A stretch of DNA of 64,000 bases from OLB6 sp964467455 (GTDB lineage: Bacteria; Bacteroidota; Ignavibacteria; Kapaibacteriales; Kapaibacteriaceae): positions 248,001 through 312,000 of the forward strand of contig CAYXQJ010000001.1 in NCBI GenBank assembly GCA_964467455.1, given 5' to 3'. Numbering within the stretch: position 1 is the first letter of the stretch; every line of letters starts with the position of its first letter. A program made the position numbers and the translations under genes. The notes beneath the pieces were generated by a model. It searched no databases and had not been told where the DNA came from. It worked only from the letters and a program-made list of their open reading frames with translations. Of the stretch, positions 43,883-53,600 are shown one piece after another.

Positions 43883-44528
43883 TCGTCAAGAACGTCTTGA
43901 CGTCTTCTCCTTCTTGACGGCCCGTGAGGTTTGACCACATATAGGTCAGATCAATGAAAGGTCGGATACCCAAGTTGATCTCCATACCGGCGCTGACCGA
44001 AGCACCGAAGCTACTGACCGTTGGGTCGATCTCCTGACCCGGATCGAAGACGTCCTGCAAAATGTTGCCGTTCGTGATCGCTGTATTACGATACGTGTAC
44101 ATCACATGTCCACCCACATACGGAACGATGATGGAACGGATCGGCAGCCAGGTGAGTCCGGCCTGCACTGGAATGATGTTCGTTGTGCTCTCCATCGTAT
44201 ACGTAAATCCCGTCGCTGAATCCTTCAACGTGAGATCTTGGGCTGGGAACTGCACAAAGGAAATGCCGCCGCTGATGCTGAAGGAATTCGACAATCCGAT
44301 GCGTGCTTTGCCCCCTACCGTATATCCCAATGATGAGGCATAGTCATAGGCATCGCCGAGATCATCCTCCACGATGTCATAGACGTTGGCAATGTTCTCG
44401 GAGGGAACGGCCGGGCCGAACAGGAATCCGAACACCAGACCTTCCTTGTCGTCGTCATCGGACGCTGAAGAAAGGGTCGGCGAGATCAGCAATACAAGGT
44501 AGGTAAGGACAGCAAAAGAAGTGCGCAT
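43860..44528 (-). CDS. Outer-membrane beta-barrel protein
   Basis: About 222 residues: signal peptide MRTSFAVLTYLVLLISPTLSSA, an acidic patch, then alternating amphipathic strands with Gly and aromatic residues (GLVFGFLFGPAVPS, YTVGGKARIGLSNSFSISGGISF, IIVPYVGGHVMYTYRN, VSAGMEINLGIRPFIDLTYMW) ending with a strand (FLTITIGLIL). This is the usual look of an eight- to ten-stranded OmpX/PorT-like barrel. No function can be given. A TAGTTTCG element (44554-44561) lies upstream. It overlaps the APC permease gene tail to tail. Confidence 0.82.
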   Translation of the reverse strand: MRTSFAVLTYLVLLISPTLSSASDDDDKEGLVFGFLFGPAVPSENIANVYDIVEDDLGDAYDYASSLGYTVGGKARIGLSNSFSISGGISFVQFPAQDLTLKDSATGFTYTMESTTNIIPVQAGLTWLPIRSIIVPYVGGHVMYTYRNTAITNGNILQDVFDPGQEIDPTVSSFGASVSAGMEINLGIRPFIDLTYMWSNLTGRQEGEDVKTFLTITIGLIL

Positions 44529-44553
44529 CGATCATCGTTCAAAAGTGAGATCG

Positions 44554-44561
44554 CGAAACTA
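44554..44561 (-). promoter_or_regulatory. Putative -7 promoter element for the beta-barrel gene
   Basis: The minus strand reads TAGTTTCG, one mismatch from TAnnTTTG, 25 nt upstream of ATG 44528. Confidence 0.35.
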
Positions 44562-44594
44562 CGATTCCACGTCGGTTAGGGTTCACGAAACCCG

Positions 44595-44602
44595 TAACTT
44601 TG
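44595..44602 (+). promoter_or_regulatory. Putative -7 promoter element for the second double-OmpA gene
   Basis: TAACTTTG matches TAnnTTTG, 32 nt before ATG 44635. A short hairpin (GGGTT...AACCC, 44579-44593) lies directly upstream and could be an operator. Confidence 0.45.
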
Positions 44603-44634
44603 TGACTTCCAACCACCATGATCGTTCCCAACAG

Positions 44635-46605
44635 ATGAAGAATGTTTTTGCCGGCGCCCTCGCCGGTCTTATGATATGCGGTCTGGCTTCTGCGCAGTCG
44701 TTAACACCGACCCAGCGTCTCGGTCTCTACGGAGCTGCGGCTCTGAACTTTTCCGGCTCCGAGGTCCAAGTTTGGCAGACGCCGATCGATACCAATCCGC
44801 TGCTGAGTCGTTATGCCAACGACACACTCCGGTATGACGATGGCTCAACCAACCTGTCGTTCGTCGGCGGACTCATTGTTGGTCTTCCGATCAATGACAT
44901 GTTCCACTTCACCGGACGCCTGGGTGTCAACTGGTTGAACTCTTCGGCAACGGCTGAGCAAACGATCAGCACGGACTCGAGTCTCACCCACAACCTCACC
45001 GCCGACCTTGTCTATCTCGAGTTGGCGCCGGGTGTGGAGATCTACAACCTCTTCGGTGAAACGCCCATCTATCTGTTAGGGGGCTTGGAGTTCGGATTCA
45101 ATCTGTCGTCATCGCGCGAACAGCTTACAGATCTGTACGTCAACGACGATTATCGCGCTCAAGAGGTCACCACCGGACCGACCGAAGTCGTCGAGACCAG
45201 TCTTCGCGCAGCCCTGATGCTTGGTGCCGGATACACGCTTCAGTTGTCGGAAAAGATCTGGCTGCAGCCCGAGATCTCGTATCGCCTGCCCCTTACCCAA
45301 GTCTCTTCGTCAGATGTGTCATCACCGTGGAAGATCGGCCAGCTGCGGTTCGGCGTGAACCTTACGTTCGGCATTGGCTCTGATGAGAAGGTACCGGAGC
45401 CGGATCGCACGAAGGCGTCGGCACGCATGGACCGGATCACGACGAACGGACGCGATGGCCGCGAGGTCGAGGTCTCATCGATCAACGTCGAAGATGTCGC
45501 CTATACCGAGATGTTCCCACTCGTCCCCTATGTGTTCTATCCTGAAAAGGGTACACTTCCGGCACTGGACCATCAGAACACCGAGATCGATAAAGAAAAG
45601 GGCGGCTTCATCCCTGAGAACCTCCCGTTGGACGCCATCGAAGTGAACCGCAACCTGTTGAACATCATCGGCACCCGTATGCAGAAGATGCCGCAGGCGA
45701 CGCTTACCATTACCGGAACGACCGACGGTAAAGCTGAGACGGGTATTCCGGAACTTGGCAACCGACGCGCCTTGTGGGCAAAGGACTATCTGGTCAACAC
45801 CTTCGGCATCGCACCGGAACGTATTGCCCTCCGGACAACGCCGACGCCTGCTGTTCCTTCGGCACCGAACGATCCTGACGGCATTATCGAGAACCGACGC
45901 ATCGAGTTCACTAGCAACACGCCGGATATCCTTACGCCGGTGACCATCACGGCAGAGAACCAACGCGTGGCAACACCGGACGTTGTCAACTTCCATCCTG
46001 TGGTAGAGAATGCCGACACGGTGAAGAATTGGACTCTGACGATGACGCAGGCCGGTCGCCCCCTACGAACCCTAAATGGAAGTGGTGCGCCGGATCGTGT
46101 GACATGGTCGATCAAACCCAACGAACTCTCCACGGCACAAGTGCCGGTTGACTACGAATTCGCAGCGACCACAACGGATGGTCAAGAGGTCAACGTGACC
46201 GGATCGGTTCCGGTGGACTACTTGAGCAGTGTGCGTAAGAAGACGGAAAATTTACCGGACCGGACGATCGATAAGTATTCGTTGATCTTGTTTGAGTTTG
46301 ATAAGGCAACCTTGACGCCGGACAATCAGCGGATCCTTGAGCAATCGGTCTTGCCGTCGATCAAAGCCAACAGCACCGTGAGCATCATTGGATATACGGA
46401 CCGCATCGGCAGCGACGACTACAACAAAAAGTTGTCTCGGGAACGCTCGACCACCGTGCAGACGTTCTTGCAATCTCGCGCAAAGGATGCCAAGTATACC
46501 GTGCTCGGCGTTGGCGAGTCCACCGAGATCTTCAACAACAACTCACCGATCGGCCGCCAGTTGTCGCGGACCGTACAAGTGATCGTTGACACACCGAAAC
46601 GATAA
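44635..46605 (+). CDS. Outer-membrane beta-barrel protein with two OmpA-like domains (paralogue)
   Basis: About 656 residues. ATG 44635 begins a good signal peptide (MKNVFAGALAGLMICGLASA); the longer frame upstream would cross the promoter-like element. The N-terminal barrel (LGLYGAAALNFSG ... LRFGVNLTFGIG) is followed by a degenerate OmpA-like domain (FPLVPYVFYPEKGTLP, LTITGTTDGKAETGIPEL, ENRRIEFTS). Then come an Ig-like region and a canonical C-terminal OmpA domain (ILFEFDKATLTPDNQRIL, IIGYTDRIGSDDYNKKLSRERS). It is clearly paralogous to the gene at 39.7-41.6 kb, without the poly-Pro linker. dxs follows after 10 nt. Confidence 0.87.
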   Translation: MKNVFAGALAGLMICGLASAQSLTPTQRLGLYGAAALNFSGSEVQVWQTPIDTNPLLSRYANDTLRYDDGSTNLSFVGGLIVGLPINDMFHFTGRLGVNWLNSSATAEQTISTDSSLTHNLTADLVYLELAPGVEIYNLFGETPIYLLGGLEFGFNLSSSREQLTDLYVNDDYRAQEVTTGPTEVVETSLRAALMLGAGYTLQLSEKIWLQPEISYRLPLTQVSSSDVSSPWKIGQLRFGVNLTFGIGSDEKVPEPDRTKASARMDRITTNGRDGREVEVSSINVEDVAYTEMFPLVPYVFYPEKGTLPALDHQNTEIDKEKGGFIPENLPLDAIEVNRNLLNIIGTRMQKMPQATLTITGTTDGKAETGIPELGNRRALWAKDYLVNTFGIAPERIALRTTPTPAVPSAPNDPDGIIENRRIEFTSNTPDILTPVTITAENQRVATPDVVNFHPVVENADTVKNWTLTMTQAGRPLRTLNGSGAPDRVTWSIKPNELSTAQVPVDYEFAATTTDGQEVNVTGSVPVDYLSSVRKKTENLPDRTIDKYSLILFEFDKATLTPDNQRILEQSVLPSIKANSTVSIIGYTDRIGSDDYNKKLSRERSTTVQTFLQSRAKDAKYTVLGVGESTEIFNNNSPIGRQLSRTVQVIVDTPKR

Positions 46606-46615
46606 CCAGCGACAG

Positions 46616-48532
46616 ATGTATAAGTTCCTCGATCAGATCGACAGCCCGGAAGACCTTCGCAAAGTGCCCGAAGAGCACGTCCGCGAGGTCGCCGATGAGG
46701 TGCGTGAATTCCTTATCGACACGATCACCAAGGTTGGTGGTCACTTCGGCGCCGGCCTTGGCACCGTTGAGCTCACCACGGCCCTTCATTACGTGTACAA
46801 CACACCACACGACAAGATCGTATTCGATACGGGTCATCAGGCCTATCCGCACAAGATCCTGACAGGTCGAAAGGGGCAGTTGCATACCATCCGTCAAAAG
46901 GACGGCTTGAGCGGGTTCTTGAAACGCACGGAGAGTCACTACGACGACTTCGGCGCAGGACATGCAACAACGTCGATCTCTGCAGCACTGGGCATGGCAG
47001 CGGCTCGCGATCAACTCAAGGAAGACTATAAGGTCGTTGCCGTCATTGGCGACGGCGCGATGACGGGCGGCATGGCCTACGAAGCCATGAATAACTGCGG
47101 CGTGTTGAAGAGCGACATCCTTGTGGTGCTGAACGACAATAACATGTCGATCGCACCTAACGTCTGGGCACTCTCGAACTACTTCAGCGAGATCTTCGCA
47201 ACACCGCAAGCACAGAAACTTCGTAACCGCGTATATAACATGACGACCGGACTGGATGATCTTGGCGACCGCATTCGCAAGACCGTCCATCGTTTGGAAG
47301 GCGGCGTCAAGGCCGTGCTCACACCGGGCATGTTGTTCGAAGCACTCGGTTTCCGCTACTTCGGTCCGGTGAACGGACACAACGTTGAGCAACTCGTCAA
47401 AATGCTTCGCGGTATCCGCGAGATCAAGGGACCGGTGTTGCTGCACACCATCACGCAAAAGGGCAAAGGCTACGGTCCGGCAGAGCGCGACAAACAGTTT
47501 CTGCACGCCATCGGCAAGGTTGACAAGATCACCGGCAAGGCCGTTGCATCGGCACCACCGACCACTCCCCCACCGCCGAATTATCAGAACGTCTTCGGTG
47601 ATGCGATGGTCGAGATCATGTCGACCAACCCCAAGGTCGTCGGCATCACGGCCGCCATGCCCGATGGTACGGGACTCGACATTGTACAAAAGCAATTCCC
47701 GAACCGCGTCTATGACGTCGGCATTGCCGAGGCACATGGCGTGACCTTTGCCGCCGGACTTGCCACACAGGGCGTGATCCCGGTCGTTGCCATCTACAGC
47801 AGCTTTTTACAACGTGGCTTCGATCAGATCGCACACGACGTCGCACTACAGCATCTACATGTCGTCTTTGCGCTCGACCGCTCCGGCGTTGTCGGTGCCG
47901 ATGGTCCCACGCACCACGGCGTTCTCGACCTCGGCTACCTGCGAATCGTTCAAGGGATGGTCGTCATGGCTCCCAAGGATGAGCAAGAGCTCCGAGACAT
48001 GTTATACACCGCCATCAACTCGTACAAGGCAGGTCCGATCGCATTGCGCTATCCTCGCGGAGCCAGCATAGGCGTGCCGATCCGCCCGATGAGTCCGATC
48101 GAGATCGGCAAGAGCGAGACCTTGCGTATCGGCACAGATGTCGCCATCCTTGCCATCGGCAACATGGTCGACCATGCTTTGAAAGCGGCCGATGCTTTGG
48201 CGAAAGAAGGCATTTCGGCAGAGGTCGTCAACGCACGCTTTGTGAAGCCACTCGACGAGGCCATGATCAACGACGTAGCGTCACGCATCGGTCGCATCGT
48301 TACGGTCGAGGACGGTCAGATCCAAGGCGGCTTTGGCAGCGCCGTTGCAGAGCACCTTGCCCAGCATCACGCTCTAAGCGTAGACCTGCGCATCCACGGC
48401 ATCGAGGACATCTACGTCGACCATGGCACCCAGCAACAGCTTTGGGCAGACCTCCAGCTGGACCCGAACGGGATCGCCAGCGTGGTCAAAGACTTCCTGG
48501 CAGAAAGCGTCGTTCGCAGAGCGCTGAGTTAG
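46616..48532 (+). CDS. dxs: 1-deoxy-D-xylulose-5-phosphate synthase
   Basis: About 638 residues. It condenses pyruvate and glyceraldehyde-3-phosphate with thiamine diphosphate, the first step of the MEP isoprenoid pathway. Seen motifs: HFGAGLGTVELTTALHYVYN, FDTGHQAYPHKILTGR, the ThDP/Mg motif AVIGDGAMTGGMAYEAMNN with a downstream NDNNMSIAPNVGA-like segment, DRSGVVGADGPTHHGVLDLGYLR, and RYPRGA. I use ATG 46616 (MYKFLDQIDSPEDLRKV), the typical N-terminus, 10 nt after the OmpA stop. tRNA-Lys follows. Confidence 0.96.
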   Translation: MYKFLDQIDSPEDLRKVPEEHVREVADEVREFLIDTITKVGGHFGAGLGTVELTTALHYVYNTPHDKIVFDTGHQAYPHKILTGRKGQLHTIRQKDGLSGFLKRTESHYDDFGAGHATTSISAALGMAAARDQLKEDYKVVAVIGDGAMTGGMAYEAMNNCGVLKSDILVVLNDNNMSIAPNVWALSNYFSEIFATPQAQKLRNRVYNMTTGLDDLGDRIRKTVHRLEGGVKAVLTPGMLFEALGFRYFGPVNGHNVEQLVKMLRGIREIKGPVLLHTITQKGKGYGPAERDKQFLHAIGKVDKITGKAVASAPPTTPPPPNYQNVFGDAMVEIMSTNPKVVGITAAMPDGTGLDIVQKQFPNRVYDVGIAEAHGVTFAAGLATQGVIPVVAIYSSFLQRGFDQIAHDVALQHLHVVFALDRSGVVGADGPTHHGVLDLGYLRIVQGMVVMAPKDEQELRDMLYTAINSYKAGPIALRYPRGASIGVPIRPMSPIEIGKSETLRIGTDVAILAIGNMVDHALKAADALAKEGISAEVVNARFVKPLDEAMINDVASRIGRIVTVEDGQIQGGFGSAVAEHLAQHHALSVDLRIHGIEDIYVDHGTQQQLWADLQLDPNGIASVVKDFLAESVVRRALS

Positions 48533-48546
48533 TTCCCAGTTCCCAG
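48533..48546 (+). repeat. Two TTCCCAG heptamers between dxs and tRNA-Lys
   Basis: TTCCCAG is repeated twice immediately after the dxs stop. The same heptamer forms a longer array at 49202-49230, after the next protein gene. Confidence 0.7.
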
Positions 48547-48555
48547 CGACTTCCG

Positions 48556-48563
48556 TATCTTTG
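48556..48563 (+). promoter_or_regulatory. Putative -7 promoter element for tRNA-Lys
   Basis: TATCTTTG matches TAnnTTTG, 10 nt before the mature tRNA-Lys 5' end. Confidence 0.5.
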
Positions 48564-48573
48564 TGGCTTCCCT

Positions 48574-48646
48574 GATCTCGTAGCTCAGCTGGTAGAGCAT
48601 TTGACTTTTAATCAAAGGGCCCTGGGTTCGAGTCCCAGCGAGATCA
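48574..48646 (+). tRNA. tRNA-Lys (anticodon TTT)
   Basis: Cloverleaf: acceptor GATCTCG pairs with CGAGATC (48639-48645), with A as discriminator. The D arm is AGCTCAGCTGGTAGAGCA. The anticodon stem TTTGA/TCAAA encloses loop CTTTTAA, giving TTT. The T arm is CTGGG-TTCGAGT-CCCAG. CCA is not encoded. Confidence 0.97.
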
Positions 48647-48680
48647 CAGCACTTCGTGCGACCTGAAGTAGATCGTTTGA

Positions 48681-48717
48681 CGGCTGTTGCTTTTTAGCAG
48701 CAGCCGTTTGCTATTTT
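48681..48717 (+). terminator. Rho-independent terminator after tRNA-Lys
   Basis: A ten-pair stem (CGGCTGTTGC with GCAGCAGCCG, one G-T pair, TTTTTA loop, 48681-48706) is followed by a T-rich tract (TTTGCTATTTT). Confidence 0.85.
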
Positions 48718-48745
48718 GACCGACACTATCCTGCTGGAGGGTATC

Positions 48746-49198
48746 ATGATCGCTTTACTTTGCCTCCTTGTCTCCCTCGAACTGGCTGCGCCGACGATCG
48801 ATCTTGAACACTGCACGATCGGCCAGATCAGAGACGCTGTATCAGGTGTTTTTACACTCAGTGGGATGCGGGTCGCACCCCCTGCTTCAACGAATGGGCA
48901 ACACGTCAGCGTTGTCATTGATACGGTCGTCGTCGCAAGTGCGGTGATCAAGGACTATCAGACCGGAGCAACCTACAAGCTGATCACGGCATCGCCGGCG
49001 CGTCTCATGGAGGATGGCTCGTATGCCGTCGATTTCAAAGTGACCGGCGGTAAGTTTCCCCTGAGACGCGGACAACTCTCCGTCTGGATGGAGATCCGGC
49101 TCACCGCTCACTCGCGATCAGAAGACGGCACCACATCCGTATCAGTCTCCAAGACCCAAGTGTTTTCGCTCTCTCGCGAAGACGCCTTCAAAAACTAG
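48746..49198 (+). CDS. Small secreted protein of unknown function
   Basis: About 150 residues. I start at ATG 48746, which has a Shine-Dalgarno (GGAGGG) about 5 nt upstream and opens a short signal peptide (MIALLCLLVSLELAAPTI). The rest is beta-strand-rich with no motif I know: paired strands such as HVSVVIDTVVVASAVIKDY, GSYAVDFKVTGGKFPLRRG and LSVWMEIRLTAHSRSEDG suggest a small beta sandwich in the periplasm. It sits alone between the tRNA-Lys terminator and the convergent efflux operon. Confidence 0.65.
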   Translation: MIALLCLLVSLELAAPTIDLEHCTIGQIRDAVSGVFTLSGMRVAPPASTNGQHVSVVIDTVVVASAVIKDYQTGATYKLITASPARLMEDGSYAVDFKVTGGKFPLRRGQLSVWMEIRLTAHSRSEDGTTSVSVSKTQVFSLSREDAFKN

Positions 49199-49201
49199 CC
49201 C

Positions 49202-49230
49202 CAGTTCCCAGTTCCCAGTTCCCAGTTCCC
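49202..49230 (+). repeat. Tandem heptamer array CAGTTCC (four units)
   Basis: Four identical 7-bp units plus one base lie between the small secreted protein gene and the convergent outer-membrane factor gene. They share their sequence (in another phase) with the heptamers at 48533-48546. Confidence 0.9.
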
Positions 49231-49232
49231 TG

Positions 49233-50648
49233 CTACTGCACGACCCACCCGCCCCCTAACGCTCGATACAGGAAGATCAGCGCTCGATACTGGTCGGCAA
49301 TGGCTGCGGTCTCGGCTTCTTGAGCTGAGAGCAGTGAACGTTGAGCATCGAGGACCTGGAGGTACGGGGTAGCGCCGTAGCGATAACGGAGTTCGGAGAG
49401 TCGAACGACCTCGCGAGTGGCTTCGACAGAGGCGATCTGGGCACGCACGATCGCACGACTGTTGTTGACAGCTACGAGGGCATCGTTAACATCGCGGAAG
49501 GCGTTGATGACGGTGTTTTGATAGGCCGCGACCATTTCCATCGTTCGGGCATCGGCCGCGTCGACACGTGCCAAGTTCTTACCCGCGTTGAAGACCGGCT
49601 GTGTGAGGTTACCCATGGCTTGCCACACGAAGGAATTGGCATCGAATAGATTGTCGGCATTGATACTCGATACGCCAACATCGCCGGCAATAGCGACACG
49701 AGGGAACAACTGAGCAGTGGCAACACCAACTTCGGCATTAGCTGCGATGAGCTCTTGTTCCGACATCACAACGTCGGGACGGCGCTCGAGCAGTTGCGAC
49801 GGTATACCGCTTGGCACTTCCGGCGGTACTGACTGTTGATCAAGCGTATTCCCTCTTCGCACCGGCGTGCCCATCGTCCGATTCAACAACACATTCATCG
49901 CGTTTTCCGCTTGAGCGATCTGAATACGGACCTGCGGTTCTTGTGCTTCGACGCGACGTAACTCAGATTCTGCTTGCCGATAGTCAAGCTCTGAGGTCTT
50001 GCCGCCTTGGAACAAGGTTTTTGCCAGGCGTGTGTATTCACGACGCGTTGCAATGTTGGAGTCGATGATCTCTTTGAGACGGTCCAGCTGTCGCAGCGTG
50101 ATATAGGTCTCTGCAACAGCGCCCACGATCGTCACCGTCGCAGCACGACGTCCCGCTTCCGTTGCAGCCAGGTATGCACGCTGGGCCTCGGTTGCTCTGC
50201 GGATACGTCCGAAGATGTCGAGCTCCCAATTCAAGATGGCCGACAGACCAAACGAACCGCGGACACCGTCCAAGAGCTCAGGTGAGAATCCCGGCATACG
50301 ATTCTTCGATAGTGTGAACGCACCGGCATCGGCGCCAACATTCACGTTCGGATACAGATCGGCCTTCGTAAAGGTCACCTGTGCCGTCGCCGCCTTGATA
50401 CGCGCTTCTGCAGCTACAAGGTCAAGATTGCTTTGAAGAGCCGTAGCAATGTGATCCTGTAAGACGGGATCTTGGTAGACCTTGAAATATGGCAGGTTCG
50501 CGATCGTTGAATCCGTTAACTCTTGGTCGCGCCATGCGGAAGGGGCACTCACAGTTGGCCGCTGATAGTCAGGTCCGACGGCGCAACCTACCATCAACAG
50601 CAATGCAACGGTAGCACCAACCGACAATATTCTCACGTGGTTTCTCAC
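49233..50648 (-). CDS. RND efflux outer-membrane channel lipoprotein (NodT/OprM type)
   Basis: About 471 residues. The lipoprotein signal ends at the lipobox with Cys in LLMVGCAVGPDYQRP, and VGPDYQRP is the typical mature start of the NodT/OprM group. Two outer-membrane-factor repeats are seen: NLDLVAAEARIKAATAQV ... LELDIFGRIRRATEAQRA, and PDVVMSEQELIAANAEVGVATAQLFPRV ... LSELRYRYGATPYLQVLDAQRSLLSAQEAE. It forms the trimeric duct of the pump encoded by the two preceding genes, overlapping the pump gene by 4 nt. Confidence 0.93.
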   Translation of the reverse strand: MRNHVRILSVGATVALLLMVGCAVGPDYQRPTVSAPSAWRDQELTDSTIANLPYFKVYQDPVLQDHIATALQSNLDLVAAEARIKAATAQVTFTKADLYPNVNVGADAGAFTLSKNRMPGFSPELLDGVRGSFGLSAILNWELDIFGRIRRATEAQRAYLAATEAGRRAATVTIVGAVAETYITLRQLDRLKEIIDSNIATRREYTRLAKTLFQGGKTSELDYRQAESELRRVEAQEPQVRIQIAQAENAMNVLLNRTMGTPVRRGNTLDQQSVPPEVPSGIPSQLLERRPDVVMSEQELIAANAEVGVATAQLFPRVAIAGDVGVSSINADNLFDANSFVWQAMGNLTQPVFNAGKNLARVDAADARTMEMVAAYQNTVINAFRDVNDALVAVNNSRAIVRAQIASVEATREVVRLSELRYRYGATPYLQVLDAQRSLLSAQEAETAAIADQYRALIFLYRALGGGWVVQ

Positions 50649-53600
50649 AGCGTTTCTCCCTTCGGTTCACCGTCTGGTTCTCCCTTCGGCTCACCCTTTG
50701 GTCTCCTCCCTAGCGTGAATCCTTCGATCAACGCGAACAATCCAGGCGCTAGGATCACACCGGCGATCGTGGCCACCAACATGCCATAGAACACGGCCGT
50801 GCCAAGTGATCGACGAGAACCCGAACCCGACCCTGAGGCGATCATCAACGGCACGACGCCGAGAATGAAGGCGAAGGCCGTCATCAGGATCGGACGGAAT
50901 CGCAGACGAGCTGAATCCAACGCGGCCTCCTGCACACTCGCCCCTTCTTCTGTTCGCGACTTGGCGAACTCAACGATCAAGATGGCATTCTTCGCCGCAA
51001 GACCGATCAGAAGGATCAGACCGATCTGCACGAAGATGTTGTTCTCCATACCCATAATGTACATACCGCCGAATGCACCAAAGGCAGCCACCGGCGTACC
51101 GAGCAGTACCGACCATGGTAACTTCCACGAGTTGTATTGAGCCGCAAGCAACAAGAACACAAAGACAATGGCCATCATAAACGTTGGCATCGGATTGGGT
51201 GCTCTTCGTTCTTCGTAAGAGAGACCGGCGTATTCGATACCCATGCCGGCCGGCAAGACCTGTTCTGCCACTTCATCAATGGCCTTCATGGCCTCACCGG
51301 ATGAATATCCCTCACCAACCTGTGAGTTCATCTCAACGGCGCGGTAGAGATTGTAGCGATATGTGATCTCGGAACCAGTGACTTCCTTGACCGTCACCAA
51401 GGTCGACAGCGGGATCATCTCATTCGTTGTCTTACTCCGAACATAGAACGAGCCGATATCTTCCGGCTTGCGTCGGTACGAACTCTCCGACTGCAGGTAG
51501 ACCCGATACAATCGTCCAAAACGGTTGAAGTCGTTCACGTAGGCACCGCCAAGGATCGTCTGCAGCGTTGTGAACACATCATTGATCGGAACACCCAGCT
51601 TTCGGGCCTTCTCACGATCCAGTTCCACCTGAAGCTGCGGCACCGACGCATCGAATTGCGTGAACATCTTCGTCAACTCCGGCCGCTGTGCACAGGCCGC
51701 CATAAACTGCATCGTCTGTGCCTGCATCTCCTGCACCGACAGCGTTCCCGCGCGGTCCTGCAAGTAGAACTTCACACCGGACGCATTACCAAAGCCAGGG
51801 ATCGGCGGGATCGAGAAGGCAAAGATCACCGCTTCGGGGATCTGAGCGACCTTCATGTTCAGTTGACGTGAGATCACCGCATCGGTGAGTTCGCCTCGTT
51901 CTGCCCACGGCTTCAATCGCACGAAGAACGATGCAACGTTGGACGTGTAGGCATTCGACAAGAAGGAGATGCCGATCACGGCGTTGTATTGATCTACACC
52001 TTCCTGCTTTGAGAGGATCTCTTCGACCTTACGCACCACCTCATCGGTCCGCACCTGCGAAGCAGCATTGGGCAATGCGACGTTCAACATGATGATGCCC
52101 TGATCTTCCGGAGGTACGAAACCCGTAGGCAGCTTGCCGACCGTCAGCACAGTGAGCAGCGAAAAGCCACCCACAGCCACCACGGCCAGGATACTCCGGC
52201 GCACCACGATCCGCGTAATGCTCAGGTACCCATCCGTCGCTTTGCCAAAGACCTTATTGAACATTCGATAGAAGGGGGCGAGCGGACTGGGCTTGTTCGG
52301 ATCCGGAGACTTCAGCAACACAGCACTCAAGGCTGGAGACAGGGTCAGTGCTGAGAACGCCGAGAACAATGTTGACACAGCAACGGTAATGGCGAACTGC
52401 AGGTACATACGACCTGTAATGCCCCCTAAGAATCCTACCGGAATGAAGACGGCAGCGAAGATGAGTGCGATGGCGATCACCGGACCGCCAACTTCCTTCA
52501 TGGCCTGCATGGTCGCCTCTTTAGGCGACATTCCATGTTCGATGTGATGCATGACGGCTTCAACCACCACGATGGCATCGTCAACGACGATGCCGATAGC
52601 CAATACCAAACCGAACAACGAAAGTGTATTGATCGAGAATCCAAGCAATGGGAAGATGGCGAACGTACCGATCAGCGAGACCGGGATCGTTAGCAGAGGG
52701 ATCAGCGTTGCCCGCCAGTTTTGCAAGAAGATGAAGACCACCAGAAGCACTAGAATGATCGCCTCTACAAGCGTGTGCAGAATCTCTTCGATGGATGCTT
52801 CGACGGCAGGTGTCGTGTCGTAACCGACGACGACCTTGATGTCTTCAGGAAAGTTCTTCTGGATCTCTTCAAGGGTCGAGTAGATGCCTTCGGCAGACTC
52901 TAACTGATTTGCGCCCGGAAGGAGGTAAACGACCAAGGCTGCAGCGGGCTTGCCGTTCCAACGACCACGCGACTTGTAGAACTCGTTTCCGAGTTCGACG
53001 CGTGCAACGTCACCAACGCGAACGATGCGTCCATCATCCGTCTCTCGAACGATCACGTTCTCGAACTCTTCCGGCGTTTGCAATCGTCCGGGGGCACGCA
53101 CGGTGAACGTGAACTCCTGATCCGGACCCGTTGGTGCGTCTCCGATCTTACCGGTCGGAGCTTGAATGTTCTGTTCCTTGATCGCATTGACCACATCGGT
53201 CGGCGTCATCCCCATCTTGGCGAGAATGTCGGGCTTGAACCAGACCCGCATCGAATATTCTGCACCGATGAGGTCGACCGTCGATACGCCCTTGACCCGT
53301 AAGATCTGGTCTCGGACGTTGATCATTGCGAAGTTGTTCAGGAAGATGTCGTCGTATTGACCACTCTCCGAATAGACCGACACCACCATTAAGATCGATG
53401 GATTGATCTTGCTGACGGTAAGACCGGATTGGATCACTTCTTGTGGAAGGCGCGACTGTGCCTGCTGCACGCGGTTTTGCGTGAGCATGTTGGCAAAGTC
53501 GAGGTCCATGCCAACTTCAAAGTTCACATCCAATGCCAAGGCACCATCACTGGTGTTCTTTGACAACATGGAAAGCATGTTGTCGACGCCGTTGATCTTT

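Noticed and set aside
44579..44593. Short hairpin GGGTT...AACCC before the second double-OmpA gene
   Set aside because: Only five pairs; mentioned with the promoter element but too weak to list as an operator on its own.
46532..47737. A 401-codon minus-strand ORF opposite dxs
   Set aside because: Dxs is unmistakable on the plus strand; the antisense product is a frame shadow caused by codon bias.
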